From assembly GCA_044227325.1 (NCBI GenBank), contig JBGAFI010000012.1, positions 62,001 to 126,000 on the forward strand: 64,000 nucleotides of DNA. The letters are read 5' to 3'. This document shows positions 52,048-61,402 of the stretch, one piece after another (position 1 is the stretch's first letter; the number at the start of each line of letters is the position of its first letter). Both the position numbers and the translations under genes were made by a program. This DNA comes from PFJX01 sp044227325 (GTDB lineage: Bacteria > Pseudomonadota > Gammaproteobacteria > Burkholderiales > Thiobacillaceae). The notes beneath the pieces were generated by a model that saw only the letters and a program-made list of their open reading frames with translations, had not been told where the DNA came from and made no database searches.

Positions 52048-54924
52048 ATGAGACCCACCGACTTCATCCGCCAGGTGGCCGGCGCCGCCCTGGGCCGGTT
52101 CGAAGAGGCCATGCACTGGCTGGGCCTGGCGGGCAAGAACCAGGGCCATGAATTCCTACCCACCAACCCCAAGCGCGGCGACAGCAAACCGGGCTCTTTC
52201 AGCATCAACCGCAACACCGGCACCTGGTCCGACTTTGCCACGGGCGACAAGGGCGGCGATCTGGTATCCCTGGCGGCTTACCTGCTGGACCTGCGCCAGG
52301 CCGATGCCGCCTTGCGGCTGAACCAAAACCTGGGCTTGGCCATCCAGGAACCCGGCCGCGCCAAGCCACTCAGGAAGGACGCCAGCCAGTCCGGGAATAC
52401 CAGCACACCCACTCCATCCAGAAAACCCAGCCAGGATGCCCCAGCGGCCACGGCGCCGGCTTCCGAATGCGTCATGCCCGTCCCGGATGACGCCCCGGCA
52501 CCGCCGGCCGAACACAGCCGGCACGGCAAGCCCTCCCGGCGCTACGCCTACGCGGCGGCGGATGGGCGGATCAACTTCTTCCATGACCGTTATGAAGCCA
52601 AGCGGGCCGGGGAGCGGAAGCAGTTCTCGCCCTTGACCCTGTGGCTGGATGCCGGTGGCGGCTATCGCTGGAAGTTCAAGGCGCCGCCGGAGCCCCGACC
52701 CCTCTATGGCCTGCCGGAACTGGCCTCCCACCCCGAGGCGGACGCCTGGCTGGTGGAAGGCGAGAAGGCCGCCGAAGCCCTGGCCATCCTACGCCCAGGG
52801 GTGCCGGTGTTGACCTGGCAGGGGGGCGCCCTGGCCGTGGGCAAGACGGACCTGTCACCCCTGGCCGGGCGGCGCTGCATTGTCTTTCCCGACCACGATG
52901 AAGCCGGCGCCAAGGCGGCGGATATGCTGGCCAAGCGCCTACGCCAGGTGGGAGCCGCATCGCTCCACCTGGTCAACCTGGCCGCCCAGGGCCTGGCCCC
53001 GGACTGGGAAGGCGAGGGAGAGGCCCGCCGGCCGGTGTTGAACAGCGGCCCGGCCCTGGCCGATGCCGACGATGCGGCGGACCTGGTGGCCGGGGGGTGG
53101 ACGGCGGATCACTTCGCCCTGTTCCTGGCCCGGCCGGATGCCTTGGTCGAACTGGACACGGCCCAGGCCGCGCCCACACCGACACCGGGAACGCCCCCGG
53201 CACCGGCCGCGCTGCCCCTGCGCCGCTTCCTCATGGATGAGCGGGGCGTCTGGTATCAGGAACCCGAGAAGTCACCCCGCTGGGTTTGCGCCCCCCTGGA
53301 CGTGGTGGCCCGGGTGAGGGACCCCCATAACCAGGGCTGGGCCTTGCTGGTGGCCTTCCATGACCCGGACGGCAACCGCCACCGGGTGGTCATTCCCATG
53401 GCCCTGTTCCGGGGCGACGGCGCCGAAGTGGCGGGCCTGCTGCTGGACCATGGCCTGAACATCGCGCCCCGTGCCCGCGCCCTGCTGGTGGAGTACCTGC
53501 AAACCGCCGACACGCCACGCCGGGCCAGAATCACCGCCCGCACCGGCTGGCACGATGGCGCCCCGGGCGGTGGCGTCTTTGTCCTGCCGGATGCCGCCAT
53601 CGGCGCCGGGGAGGAGGAGTGGCTCTTCGAGACCGAGACCCCGGCGGCCAACACCTACACCCGGCGCGGTTCCCTCAAGGGCTGGCGGGAGCAGGTGGCG
53701 GCCCTGTGCGTCGGCAATAGCCGCCTGGTGTTCGCCGTGTCCCTGGCCTTCGCCTCGCCCCTGCTCTGGCTGCTGGGCGGCGAATCGGGCGGCTTCCATC
53801 TGCGCAGCGCCAGCAGCGACGGCAAGACCACAGCGCTACGGGTGGCGGCTTCGGTATGTGGCGGGGCGGACTACATGCAGCGGTGGCGGGCCACCGACAA
53901 CGGCCTGGAAGGGTTGGCCATGCTCCACTGCGACGCGCCCTTGCTGCTCGACGAGCTGGCCCAGGTGGATCCCAGGGCGGCCGGAGAAGTGGCCTACATG
54001 CTGGCCAATGGCTCCGGCAAAACCCGGGCAGGGCGGACCGGAGCCGCGCGGGAGCGGAGTTCCTGGCGGCTGCTCTTCCTCTCCGCCGGGGAGATCGGTT
54101 TATCCGAGCACATGGGCGAGGCCGGCAAGACGCCCAAGGCCGGGCAGGAATTGCGGCTCGCCGAGATTCCGGCCGATGCCGGCGCCGGCCTGGGCGTGTT
54201 CGAGAATCTGCATGGCCACCCTGGCGGAAACGAGTTCGCCAAGGCCCTGGCCGATGCCATCCGCCAGCACCACGGCACCGCTTTTCCCGCCTGGCTGGAA
54301 CAGCTTGCGAAGGAACAAGCTGACATTCCGGACGCCATCAAGGCCGGCATCCGCGCCTTCGAGACCCGCCAACTTTCCGGGCAGGCCGGGGGACAGGCCC
54401 GCCGGGTGGCCTATCGCTTCGCCCTGGTGGGCGCCGCCGGTGAACTGGCCACGGCCTGGGGCCTGACCGGCTGGCCCGAGGGCGAGGCCATGAGGGCGGC
54501 GGCCAATTGCTTCCAGGGCTGGGTGGATCGGCGCGGCGGCGAGGGCAATCAGGAAGAGCGGGCCATGCTGGCCCAGGTGCGGGAGTTCCTGCGCCGCTAC
54601 GGGGAGAGCGCCTTCTCCGACTGGGACAGGCCAGGCAACGACAGCGACAAGCACGCGCCCCGTTCGGCTGATCGGGTGGGATACCGGCGCTATGACGAGA
54701 TGCAGGACGAGACCGATTACTTCATCTTCTCCGAGACATGGCGGTCCCGCATTTGCAAGGGCCTGGACCATGCGGCGGTGGGCCGGCTGCTGGTGGCCCG
54801 GGGGTTCGCCGAAACCGGGACCGAGAAGGGCCGGGAGTGGCTGGTGAAGAAGGACATTCCCACCGAGGGTCGGCCCAGGGTGGTGCATATCCTGCCGGCC
54901 TTGTTCGAGGAGGAAACATGCTGA
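52048..54924 (+). CDS. Primase/helicase (TOPRIM and DUF927) of the integrative element
   Basis: This 958-residue protein has an N-terminal DNA-primase-like region (about 1-100; FLPTNPKRGDSKPGSFSIN, WSDFATGDKGGDLVSLAAYL), a Pro/Ala-rich linker, a TOPRIM domain with VEGEKAAEAL (about 236) and PDHDEAGAKAA (about 280), and a DUF927 helicase-like domain (about 430-800) whose P-loop is SSDGKTTALRV, followed by LLLDELAQVDP (Walker B). It should prime and unwind for replication of the excised element, like P4 alpha protein. GGGAG precedes the ATG region. The iteron repeats flank it. Confidence 0.85.
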   Translation: MRPTDFIRQVAGAALGRFEEAMHWLGLAGKNQGHEFLPTNPKRGDSKPGSFSINRNTGTWSDFATGDKGGDLVSLAAYLLDLRQADAALRLNQNLGLAIQEPGRAKPLRKDASQSGNTSTPTPSRKPSQDAPAATAPASECVMPVPDDAPAPPAEHSRHGKPSRRYAYAAADGRINFFHDRYEAKRAGERKQFSPLTLWLDAGGGYRWKFKAPPEPRPLYGLPELASHPEADAWLVEGEKAAEALAILRPGVPVLTWQGGALAVGKTDLSPLAGRRCIVFPDHDEAGAKAADMLAKRLRQVGAASLHLVNLAAQGLAPDWEGEGEARRPVLNSGPALADADDAADLVAGGWTADHFALFLARPDALVELDTAQAAPTPTPGTPPAPAALPLRRFLMDERGVWYQEPEKSPRWVCAPLDVVARVRDPHNQGWALLVAFHDPDGNRHRVVIPMALFRGDGAEVAGLLLDHGLNIAPRARALLVEYLQTADTPRRARITARTGWHDGAPGGGVFVLPDAAIGAGEEEWLFETETPAANTYTRRGSLKGWREQVAALCVGNSRLVFAVSLAFASPLLWLLGGESGGFHLRSASSDGKTTALRVAASVCGGADYMQRWRATDNGLEGLAMLHCDAPLLLDELAQVDPRAAGEVAYMLANGSGKTRAGRTGAARERSSWRLLFLSAGEIGLSEHMGEAGKTPKAGQELRLAEIPADAGAGLGVFENLHGHPGGNEFAKALADAIRQHHGTAFPAWLEQLAKEQADIPDAIKAGIRAFETRQLSGQAGGQARRVAYRFALVGAAGELATAWGLTGWPEGEAMRAAANCFQGWVDRRGGEGNQEERAMLAQVREFLRRYGESAFSDWDRPGNDSDKHAPRSADRVGYRRYDEMQDETDYFIFSETWRSRICKGLDHAAVGRLLVARGFAETGTEKGREWLVKKDIPTEGRPRVVHILPALFEEETC

Positions 54925-55541
54925 ACTGGGACACGCTGGTCCCCTCCTCCACCCCTGACAACAACACTCTGGAAACGGGGGGAGTGGGACAAGAAAAGCG
55001 GGATAACACCTCCGATTTGCACAATAAAGTGGCATTTGTCCCAGTCTGTCCCAGTGAAAACCCCCCTTTGTCCCACTTGGTTGGACAGCCGGAACCCGCG
55101 CCGTTATTGGCTTCCGGGGCATTTGTCCCAGTTGTCCCAGTTGTCCCACCTGTTTTGCAGGGGGTAGGAAGTTCGGGACATGAAAATGCAGCGGCCGGGG
55201 TGGGGCAGGAAGTGAAGAACCTTGCGCCAGAAAATGAAGGGGCAAGCGGTTCCAACCCTCCCAGTCAAGCCGCTGTCTGCCTGGTGGCGGCCTGTGAGAA
55301 GGCATGGAAACCCTCCCCCGAGGAGATCGGGCGACACACCCCGAAGCTTCACCGCCTACCCCCCGACCTGAAATCCAGAATCCGGGCGATGGGGAAGCGT
55401 TGGGACTACGCCGATGATGAGCTGGCACAAGTCCTGGAAGCTGCCCGCCACGATCCGGAAGGCTGGATGCGTGTGGTGGTCCATGACGAACAGCAAGCCG
55501 TGGAACATGACTTCCTGCTGGCAGGAGCTGGCCTTCGATAG
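54918..55541 (+). CDS. Hypothetical protein overlapping the right iteron repeat
   Basis: This 207-residue protein has GAGGAGG before its ATG and overlaps the primase stop by 7 bp. Its middle (about 31-83) is encoded by the 158-bp iteron repeat and is low-complexity (KVAFVPVCPSENPPLSHLVG, GAFVPVVPVVPPVL). The C-terminal part (PPDLKSRIRAMGKRWDYADD) is helical. It is the kind of small protein that follows primases on such islands. The repeat inside the coding region makes the N-terminal half suspect as functional protein. Confidence 0.6.
   Translation: MLNWDTLVPSSTPDNNTLETGGVGQEKRDNTSDLHNKVAFVPVCPSENPPLSHLVGQPEPAPLLASGAFVPVVPVVPPVLQGVGSSGHENAAAGVGQEVKNLAPENEGASGSNPPSQAAVCLVAACEKAWKPSPEEIGRHTPKLHRLPPDLKSRIRAMGKRWDYADDELAQVLEAARHDPEGWMRVVVHDEQQAVEHDFLLAGAGLR
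55010..55167. repeat. 158-bp inverted repeat with TGGGACA iterons, right copy
   Basis: The reverse complement matches 48153-48310 almost base for base, including the tandem TGTCCCA units near 55118-55146. It lies inside the coding sequence at 54918-55541. A further TGGGACA occurs just outside, at about 54984. Confidence 0.8.
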
Positions 55542-55743
55542 CCCGGGAGGGGGGAAGGACTGTGGCCTGTGTGCCCACCTGGCTTGCGTCAAGGATCGTG
55601 TGGACGGAGACCGGCGCCTATTCCACTGGGGCCGCCGGCTGGGTTACCAGATTCTCGAATTTGGACGGGTCACGGAGCGAATCATGCTGTCCCCGCCAGA
55701 GTGTGAGAGCTGGACAAGGTTCTACCCCGGCCCGGGCAGATAG
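55483..55743 (+). CDS. Small cysteine-containing hypothetical protein
   Basis: This 86-residue frame (MTNSKPWNMTSCWQELAFDS) overlaps the previous gene in another frame and contains GGKDCGLCAHLACVKD, a possible zinc knuckle, then LFHWGRRLGYQILEF. The codon pattern past 55541 suggests a real gene. The start is uncertain; ATGs at 55414, 55417 and 55507 are in frame. The 318 bp from 55744 to 56061 hold no gene, only the arm sites. Confidence 0.45.
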   Translation: MTNSKPWNMTSCWQELAFDSPGGGKDCGLCAHLACVKDRVDGDRRLFHWGRRLGYQILEFGRVTERIMLSPPECESWTRFYPGPGR

Positions 55744-55984
55744 GCCCATAGTGCGCGAGATCGGGCGATTCGAGAGGTTCAATCCAGGTCAGGGATATTG
55801 GCTTGTTCCGCCTCCGCTTGACCCAATGAGCAGCCGGTCTCGCTGCCAGCCCAGGCTTGCGGGTCCTTCCTGGACCTCTCACATACGGCGCGAAACGACC
55901 CCAGTTTTTCTCCAGTCATGGCGGCGCTATGGGCTTTACAAGCATGACGACAATGAACCGAGATGAGGGTAGCGAGGCACAATT

Positions 55985-56007
55985 GGGGGTAACTTTGGGG
56001 GTAACTT
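55985..56007. promoter_or_regulatory. Integrase arm-binding sites, right end
   Basis: Two direct copies of GGGGGTAACTT (55985-55995 and 55997-56007), identical to the left-end site at 46847, lie 55 bp inside attR. Confidence 0.8.
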
Positions 56008-56061
56008 CAAGTCCGCAATCAGACTGGAACAAGCATCCATGAGGCTTAAGCCCATGCTGTG

Positions 56062-56081
56062 CGATTCCGGTCCCGGCACCA
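56062..56081 (+). repeat. attR core
   Basis: CGATTCCGGTCCCGGCACCA equals the tRNA-Leu 3' end except for one missing G. It marks the right end of the element. Confidence 0.85.
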
Positions 56082-56102
56082 TGGTTTCCCAAGTCTGACC
56101 GC

Positions 56103-56297
56103 TCAGACTTTTCCCTCTTCCCATCCCGGCCCGATCAGGGCACGCACGCCCAGTTCGATCCAGCGGCGCGACAGGTCCAACGGCCAGAACAGGCCGCTGA
56201 AAACGGCGTCGTCCACACGGCAGCCCTGGCCCATGCGCAAAGCGCACAGGGCCAGCCCCAACGTTCCATACATCAGCAGCGCCAAACCCGGGTTCAT
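56103..56297 (-). CDS. Small membrane protein
   Basis: This 64-residue protein (MNPGLALLMYGTLGLALCAL) has GGAG 8 nt before the ATG. It has one N-terminal membrane helix, a middle with CRVDDAVFSGLFWPLDLSRR and a C-terminal WIELGVRALIGPGWEEGKV. It lies just outside attR and divergent from the WYL regulator, which could control it. No family was recognised. Confidence 0.6.
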   Translation of the reverse strand: MNPGLALLMYGTLGLALCALRMGQGCRVDDAVFSGLFWPLDLSRRWIELGVRALIGPGWEEGKV

Positions 56298-56397
56298 GAC
56301 GTTCTCCATTGGTTGAGTTGACGCCAGGGTATCGACCGCGAGGCTCACCAGATGAGCCTGGGCTAGAATAACTGGAACATCTTCCCGGGGACCGGCC

Positions 56398-57390
56398 ATG
56401 GACCGCACGGAACGCTTCCATCTCATCGACATGATGTTGTCCGGTCCCGGTGTGGTGACCTTCCAGCACCTGCTGGACCGGCTGGAAGTCTCGCGGGCGA
56501 CCCTGAAGCGGGATCTGGAGTACCTGCGCAACCGGCTCAATGCGCCCATCGTCTGGGACCGGGAGACCGGCGGCTATCGTTTCGAGAAGGACGAGCGGGT
56601 GGGCGGCCAGTACGAGTTGCCCGGCCTGTGGTTTTCCGCCGAGGAAATCCACGCCCTGCTCACCATGCAGCATCTGCTCGCGAACCTGGACGCGGGCGGC
56701 CTGCTCGGACCCCACATCCAGCCGCTCATGGCGCGGCTGACTGGTCTCCTGGGCAGCGGCCGCCATCCGGCGGAGGAAATCCGCAAGCGCATCAAGCTGA
56801 TTCCACTCGCCGCGCGCCGGGTGAGCCTGGACCATTTCGCCGCGCTGGGTTCCGGCCTGTTGCGCCGCAAGCGGCTGCACATTTTGTATTACGCCAAGTC
56901 CAGCGACGAGACCAGCGAGCGGGAAATCTCGCCCCAGCGCCTGGTGCACTATCGGGAGAACTGGTACCTGGACGCTTGGTGCCATCTGCGCGAGGGTCTG
57001 CGCAGCTTCGCGGTGGACGGAGTGCGGCGCGCGGAGATTCTGGAAAGCCATGCCCGCGACGTGCCGGAGAAAACCCTGGACGCGGTGTTGGGCGCGGGTT
57101 ACGGCATCTTTTCCGGAAAACGGCTGGCCTGGGCGAAGCTGCGCTTCAGCCCGCGGCGGGCGCGCTGGGTCGCCTTGGAGCAATGGCATCCGAAACAGCG
57201 CGGCAAGCTGCAGAAGGATGGCCACTATCTGCTGGATGTCCCCTATGCCGACGACCGGGAACTGGTCATGGACATCCTGCGCCATGTGCCGGAAGTGGAA
57301 GTGCTGGCGCCGGCGGGCTTGCGCGACGCGGTCGTCGACAAGCTGCGCGCGGGGCTGGAACGAATGCGGAGCGATACAGCCCCGGACTGA
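56398..57390 (+). CDS. WYL-domain transcriptional regulator
   Basis: This 330-residue protein has an HTH (MDRTERFHLIDMMLSGPGVV, then HLLDRLEVSRATLKRDLEYL) and a WYL domain (SPQRLVHYRENWYLDAWCHL, FAVDGVRRAEIL) plus a WCX region. WYL proteins are ligand-sensing repressors or activators, often of DNA damage and defence genes. No ligand or targets can be read here. It starts about 100 bp from the divergent small membrane protein. Confidence 0.9.
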   Translation: MDRTERFHLIDMMLSGPGVVTFQHLLDRLEVSRATLKRDLEYLRNRLNAPIVWDRETGGYRFEKDERVGGQYELPGLWFSAEEIHALLTMQHLLANLDAGGLLGPHIQPLMARLTGLLGSGRHPAEEIRKRIKLIPLAARRVSLDHFAALGSGLLRRKRLHILYYAKSSDETSEREISPQRLVHYRENWYLDAWCHLREGLRSFAVDGVRRAEILESHARDVPEKTLDAVLGAGYGIFSGKRLAWAKLRFSPRRARWVALEQWHPKQRGKLQKDGHYLLDVPYADDRELVMDILRHVPEVEVLAPAGLRDAVVDKLRAGLERMRSDTAPD

Positions 57391-57403
57391 CCAGGTTGCC
57401 GGC

Positions 57404-59038
57404 TTATTCCAGGTAAGCGCCCAGCTTTTCCGCCGCGGCTTCCGAAGCCACCAGGACCAGTTTCATCATCGCCCGGGTCGCGCCCACGAACAGCTTGCGT
57501 AGCACCCGTTCGTCCAGAGTGTCGAAGTCGATCTCGGCGAAGACGATGGCGGGCGCGGCCTGGCCCTTGAAGCGGTACACCGACTCCAGCAGGACGTCGC
57601 CTTCGGAGTAGAGCGGCTGGCCGAGCAGGTCGTAGCGGCCGGTAAAGGTCTTCAGGCTGTGGGGCCCCAGATGCGGCTGGGAAAACAGTTGCGACTGTTC
57701 CCGCCCGCGGAAGCTCACCAGGGCCAGATCCGACTTGCGGAATCCCTCGGCCAGACACAGGCGGATGGCCTCCTTGACCCGCTGGGCCAGCTCCCCGGCG
57801 TCGCGATAGGTCAGCAGCACAAGCTCGGAGGACTGGAAGGGCCCTTGCGCCTCGATGTGGATGTCCGGCGGCAGCATGGCCTGAAGCATGCGCGCCACCG
57901 GGCGGGGGCTGCGGAAGTTGCCGTCGGCGCGCAGCCTCACCCAGCCGGGCAATTCCACGGTCGGGCGCAGATACAGGTTCTGCATGGGATCTTCCAGCCA
58001 GAGCATGCGCCCGTCCGGCTTGACGAGACGCAAGGCGAGATCGCGCCAGTCGTCGGTGAAATCCTGGCCCTCGTCGACGATGACCGTGTCGAAGCGGTCG
58101 GCGTCGTCCATGGCCAGCGCCGCCGCGCGTTCCAGCAGCCATTCGTAGGCGTCGGGGCGGTTGAAGTCCGGCGTTTCCCCCGCTGCCCGCACGCGCTGGT
58201 CGCAGAACATGTGCAGGGTGCAGGCCAGGCCGCCGGGCGGCGCGATGCGCTGGAAGTGATCGGCCAGGGGGCGGTTGTAGCAAAGATAGAGCGGACGCCC
58301 GCCCCGCTCCAGCGCGTCGCCGTATTCAGCCAAGGCCAGCTGGGTCTTGCCGGATCCCGCCGTGCCGGTCACCCGCAGGCGGAAGGGTGCGAACTCCAGT
58401 TGCCGCGCCCAATGGGCCAGGCCGCCGGAGATGCGGGTCACCATTCCGCGCGCGCGGCCGATGAGGGCGCTGACATCGGTCTCCAGTTGCAGGATGTCGC
58501 GCAGGAAGCGGTGCGCCTGGCGCGCCGTGTCGGCCGGCTCGCCGGGGGGCAATATCTCGCCGACGATGCCGGCCAGGCGGCCGGCGTTGCCGGCGTCGAC
58601 GATGCGCTCCGGGGCGATGCCGGCGGTCTGGAGTTTCCGCACGGTGTAATCCGGGCAGTAGAGCAGGTAGTCGACGGGCAGCGCTTGGCAACCCGGCCGG
58701 GCGCGCAGCTTGGCCTGGATGGCGGCGACGTTGCGCGCCATCTGCATGGGCACGCTCGTGCGCTTCTCGGCGTGGCGTTTCGCCAGGCCGTCCGGGCCCT
58801 CCTCGAGGAAACCGCTCTTCTGCTCGATGAGCAGCAAGGCGCCGGACCGGTTCACCACGACGAAATCGATCTCGCCGTAGACCGAGTAACCCCGCTCCAC
58901 GTTGGTCCAGTGCACCGCGTGGTAGATCGTGTAAGCGTCGGACAACGCGGACGCGAGCAGGCCCAGCGTTTCGATCTCCCGCTGGGCCGCGCCGGTGACG
59001 GCATATTCGCGCCAACCGTCCGGAACCACATTCGCCAT
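57404..59038 (-). CDS. NERD nuclease-related/UvrD-like helicase
   Basis: This 544-residue protein has an N-terminal NERD domain (about 15-130; YGEIDFVVVNRSGALLLIEQ followed by KSG, the D...E-x-K nuclease pattern) and a superfamily 1 helicase core with Walker A GTAGSGKTQLAL, FDTVIVDEGQDFTDDW (Walker B) and RFKGQAAPAIVFAEID plus LFVGATRAMMKL at the C-terminal end. It probably processes DNA ends; several NERD-helicases act in phage defence. It faces the WYL regulator convergently. Role inferred. Confidence 0.85.
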   Translation of the reverse strand: MANVVPDGWREYAVTGAAQREIETLGLLASALSDAYTIYHAVHWTNVERGYSVYGEIDFVVVNRSGALLLIEQKSGFLEEGPDGLAKRHAEKRTSVPMQMARNVAAIQAKLRARPGCQALPVDYLLYCPDYTVRKLQTAGIAPERIVDAGNAGRLAGIVGEILPPGEPADTARQAHRFLRDILQLETDVSALIGRARGMVTRISGGLAHWARQLEFAPFRLRVTGTAGSGKTQLALAEYGDALERGGRPLYLCYNRPLADHFQRIAPPGGLACTLHMFCDQRVRAAGETPDFNRPDAYEWLLERAAALAMDDADRFDTVIVDEGQDFTDDWRDLALRLVKPDGRMLWLEDPMQNLYLRPTVELPGWVRLRADGNFRSPRPVARMLQAMLPPDIHIEAQGPFQSSELVLLTYRDAGELAQRVKEAIRLCLAEGFRKSDLALVSFRGREQSQLFSQPHLGPHSLKTFTGRYDLLGQPLYSEGDVLLESVYRFKGQAAPAIVFAEIDFDTLDERVLRKLFVGATRAMMKLVLVASEAAAEKLGAYLE

Positions 59039-59135
59039 GCTTGCCTACTCCTCGCCGTAATCCGTCGCGAGCATAACAAGGAGCGGAAACCCGCGGGACG
59101 GCATGCGAAAATCGGCCATCCTCGAAAGCGCCACC

Positions 59136-59522
59136 ATGACCACTCCGAAACCCTGCCCCTTCTGCGTTCTCGACCCCGCCCGCATCCTGGCCGAGGATGA
59201 ACTCAGCGTGGTCTACAAGGACGGATTCCCCGTCTCGCCCGGCCACACCGTCATCATCCCCCGGCGCCATTTCGCGACCCTGTTCGAAGCCACGCCCGAG
59301 GAACAGGCCGCCCTGCTCGCTGCCCTGGCGCAAGCCAAGGCCATACTCGACGAGCGGCACCGCCCGGACGGCTACAACATCGGCATCAACCAGGGCAAGG
59401 CCGGAGGGCAGTCCGTTCCGCATCTGCACATCCACGTGATTCCCCGCTATCTGGGGGATAAGGAGGATCCGCGCGGCGGCGTGCGCTGGATTCTGCCGGA
59501 CAAGGCGAAGTACTGGGATTGA
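59136..59522 (+). CDS. HIT-family hydrolase
   Basis: This 128-residue histidine-triad protein has CPFCVLDPARILAEDELSVV at the start, SPGHTVIIPRRHFATLF in the middle and the catalytic triad HLHIHVIPRYLGD. The family hydrolyses or transfers nucleoside monophosphates. I prefer the ATG at 59136 (MTTPKPCPFC), which gives the typical N-terminus; an ATG at 59103 is in frame. Confidence 0.92.
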   Translation: MTTPKPCPFCVLDPARILAEDELSVVYKDGFPVSPGHTVIIPRRHFATLFEATPEEQAALLAALAQAKAILDERHRPDGYNIGINQGKAGGQSVPHLHIHVIPRYLGDKEDPRGGVRWILPDKAKYWD

Positions 59523-59581
59523 TTCCCGGCCGGTTGGCCGGCAACGACTGGCCGGAGTGCGGACCTAGCGCGCCGTGACGA

Positions 59582-61192
59582 TCAGCGCCCCAGCTTGAAG
59601 CGGCTGACCAGGTCGCTCATCTCCCGCGCCAACCCCACCAGTTCCTCGCTCACGGCGCGGGTTTCCACCGCGTCGTTGGCGGTGCTGCCGGCCACCTCGC
59701 TGATGTTGGCCACACGCTGGCCGACACTCTCGGTCAAGTCGCATTGCTGTTTGACGGCCTGAGCCATCTGGGCGTTGAGATCGCGTATGTCGCCCACCTT
59801 TTCGACGATGTGATCCAGGCCATCGACGGAATCTTCCAACTGGTGGCTGTGCTGGGAAGCCGTGTCCCGCGCCTTGTGCATGACCTGCACCGCGCGGCGC
59901 GCCTCGTTGCGCAGTTGGGCGACGATGCTTTCGATGTTCTGGGTGGACTGGTGCGACTGGGTGGCCAGCTTGCGCACTTCGTCGGCGACCACGGCGAAGC
60001 CGCGTCCCATTTCGCCGGCTCGGGCCGCCTCGATGGCCGCGTTCAAGGCAAGCAGGTTGGTCTGTTCGGCGATGCCCTTGATGACGTCCAGCACATTGCT
60101 GACGTCCTGGCTGCGCTGGTCGAGTTCCTCGATCACCTGGGCCGCCTGCTGGATTTCCGCGACCAGGGCCAGAATGCCGCTGATCGCTTCCCGGGTGGCC
60201 TGGGTGCTCTGGCTGGCGTCCCTTTCCGCCTCCACCGAGGACTCCGCCGTGCGGCCGGCGCTCTTGCCCACCTCCGTGGCGATCGCCTTAAGGTCGTCGA
60301 TGGTCTGGCCTGTGGCTTCGCACTCCTTCAACTGCCTGCCCGCCGCCTCGGCGGTGATTTCCGAGACCGAGGCCACCTGGTTGGCCGCCGTCGTCACCCG
60401 GCTGGACGTGTCCGCGACCAGACCGATGCTGGTGCTGAACTTGTCGAGCATGCTGTCGATGGCCTGGGCCAGGGCGCCTATCTCATCTTTCTTGCTCACG
60501 GCCAGACGGCGTCCCAGATCGGCGTTCTGTTCGATCTCGTGCATGGTCTGCCGCATGCCGAGCAGCGGCGCGACCACGATCCGCCGCAGCAGCGCGATGA
60601 CCAGCGCGATGCCGGCCAGGGATAGGAGCAGGTTCAACCCGGCCACCGTCATCAGACTGTGCTTGAACTCCCTATCCAGGTCGTTGAGAGAATAGGTGGC
60701 CCGAACCGCGCCCAGCACCGTGCCCTCGGGAACCTGGTGGCAACTCAGGCAATTGGTGCCCAGATAGTTCGCGCTGGCGGTCAGCGGCTTCACCACGGTC
60801 ACGAAGCGGCCGCTGGCGTCCGCATCCAAAACCGTGACGGTTTCGCCGTTGACCCCCCGTTCCTCCAAAGGCCCCTCGGGCTTCGACTCATGGGTGCTGA
60901 GTCCGGCCAGCTTGCCCGGCCCGTGGACGATGCGGACTTCCCTCACGCCGGGCATGGCCATGAATTTGGTGCGCAGGTTTTCGCGCTGATCCATGGTGCC
61001 GGTCAGCATCATGGTATTGACGCCGTCGAAGTAGGACTGGGCCAGATCCCGCGCCTTCTCCATGCCGACTTCGATGGCCAGTTGTCTTTCATTGCGCGCG
61101 GTGAGTAGCGTCGAGGTAGCCAGCGCCGCGATGAAGATCAGGGTGATGGTGATGACGATCTTCGCTTGCACCGACAATGGGTCTTTAGACAT
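59582..61192 (-). CDS. Methyl-accepting chemotaxis protein with heme-c sensor domain
   Basis: This 536-residue receptor has membrane helices at about 11-30 and 183-206, a periplasmic domain with a single heme-c motif C148-LS-C151-H152, a HAMP domain and a long cytoplasmic coiled coil with the signalling tip DVIKGIAEQTNLLALNAAIE followed by AARAGEMGRGFAVVADEVRK. The C-terminal tail lacks a CheB/CheR pentapeptide. Such receptors sense redox or gas ligands. Start ATG 61192. The 210 bp before it hold no gene. Confidence 0.92.
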   Translation of the reverse strand: MSKDPLSVQAKIVITITLIFIAALATSTLLTARNERQLAIEVGMEKARDLAQSYFDGVNTMMLTGTMDQRENLRTKFMAMPGVREVRIVHGPGKLAGLSTHESKPEGPLEERGVNGETVTVLDADASGRFVTVVKPLTASANYLGTNCLSCHQVPEGTVLGAVRATYSLNDLDREFKHSLMTVAGLNLLLSLAGIALVIALLRRIVVAPLLGMRQTMHEIEQNADLGRRLAVSKKDEIGALAQAIDSMLDKFSTSIGLVADTSSRVTTAANQVASVSEITAEAAGRQLKECEATGQTIDDLKAIATEVGKSAGRTAESSVEAERDASQSTQATREAISGILALVAEIQQAAQVIEELDQRSQDVSNVLDVIKGIAEQTNLLALNAAIEAARAGEMGRGFAVVADEVRKLATQSHQSTQNIESIVAQLRNEARRAVQVMHKARDTASQHSHQLEDSVDGLDHIVEKVGDIRDLNAQMAQAVKQQCDLTESVGQRVANISEVAGSTANDAVETRAVSEELVGLAREMSDLVSRFKLGR

Positions 61193-61402
61193 GTCGCGCT
61201 CACAATTGGTTGAAAGCCCGGAGTTCTCCGAACGAAGTTCCGGTACTTCTGTAAATACAATTAACGGTCAAGATATCGTAGAACTTTAGTGTCGCCACCG
61301 GACCTGATTGTTTTTATGGACCTGCGACGGCGGCAACGGTTTCCGCTCCGCCATGTCCGACACCGCCTCTTTTCATTGGCGGCGCAGCCGGCTTTGCGTC
61401 GG

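Larger units (their letters stand above)
46712..56081 (+). mobile_element. tRNA-Leu integrative element (about 9.4 kb)
   Basis: The last 21 bases of tRNA-Leu (46712-46732) recur at 56062-56081 with one G missing. An integrase gene begins 163 bp inside the left end, and arm-type repeats GGGGGTAACTT occur at both ends. Genes include an integrase, a HIRAN remnant, a RadC-like protein, a toxin-antitoxin pair, an AlpA-like protein and a primase/helicase, with no conjugation or capsid genes. It resembles P4-type satellites or small genomic islands. Confidence 0.85.
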
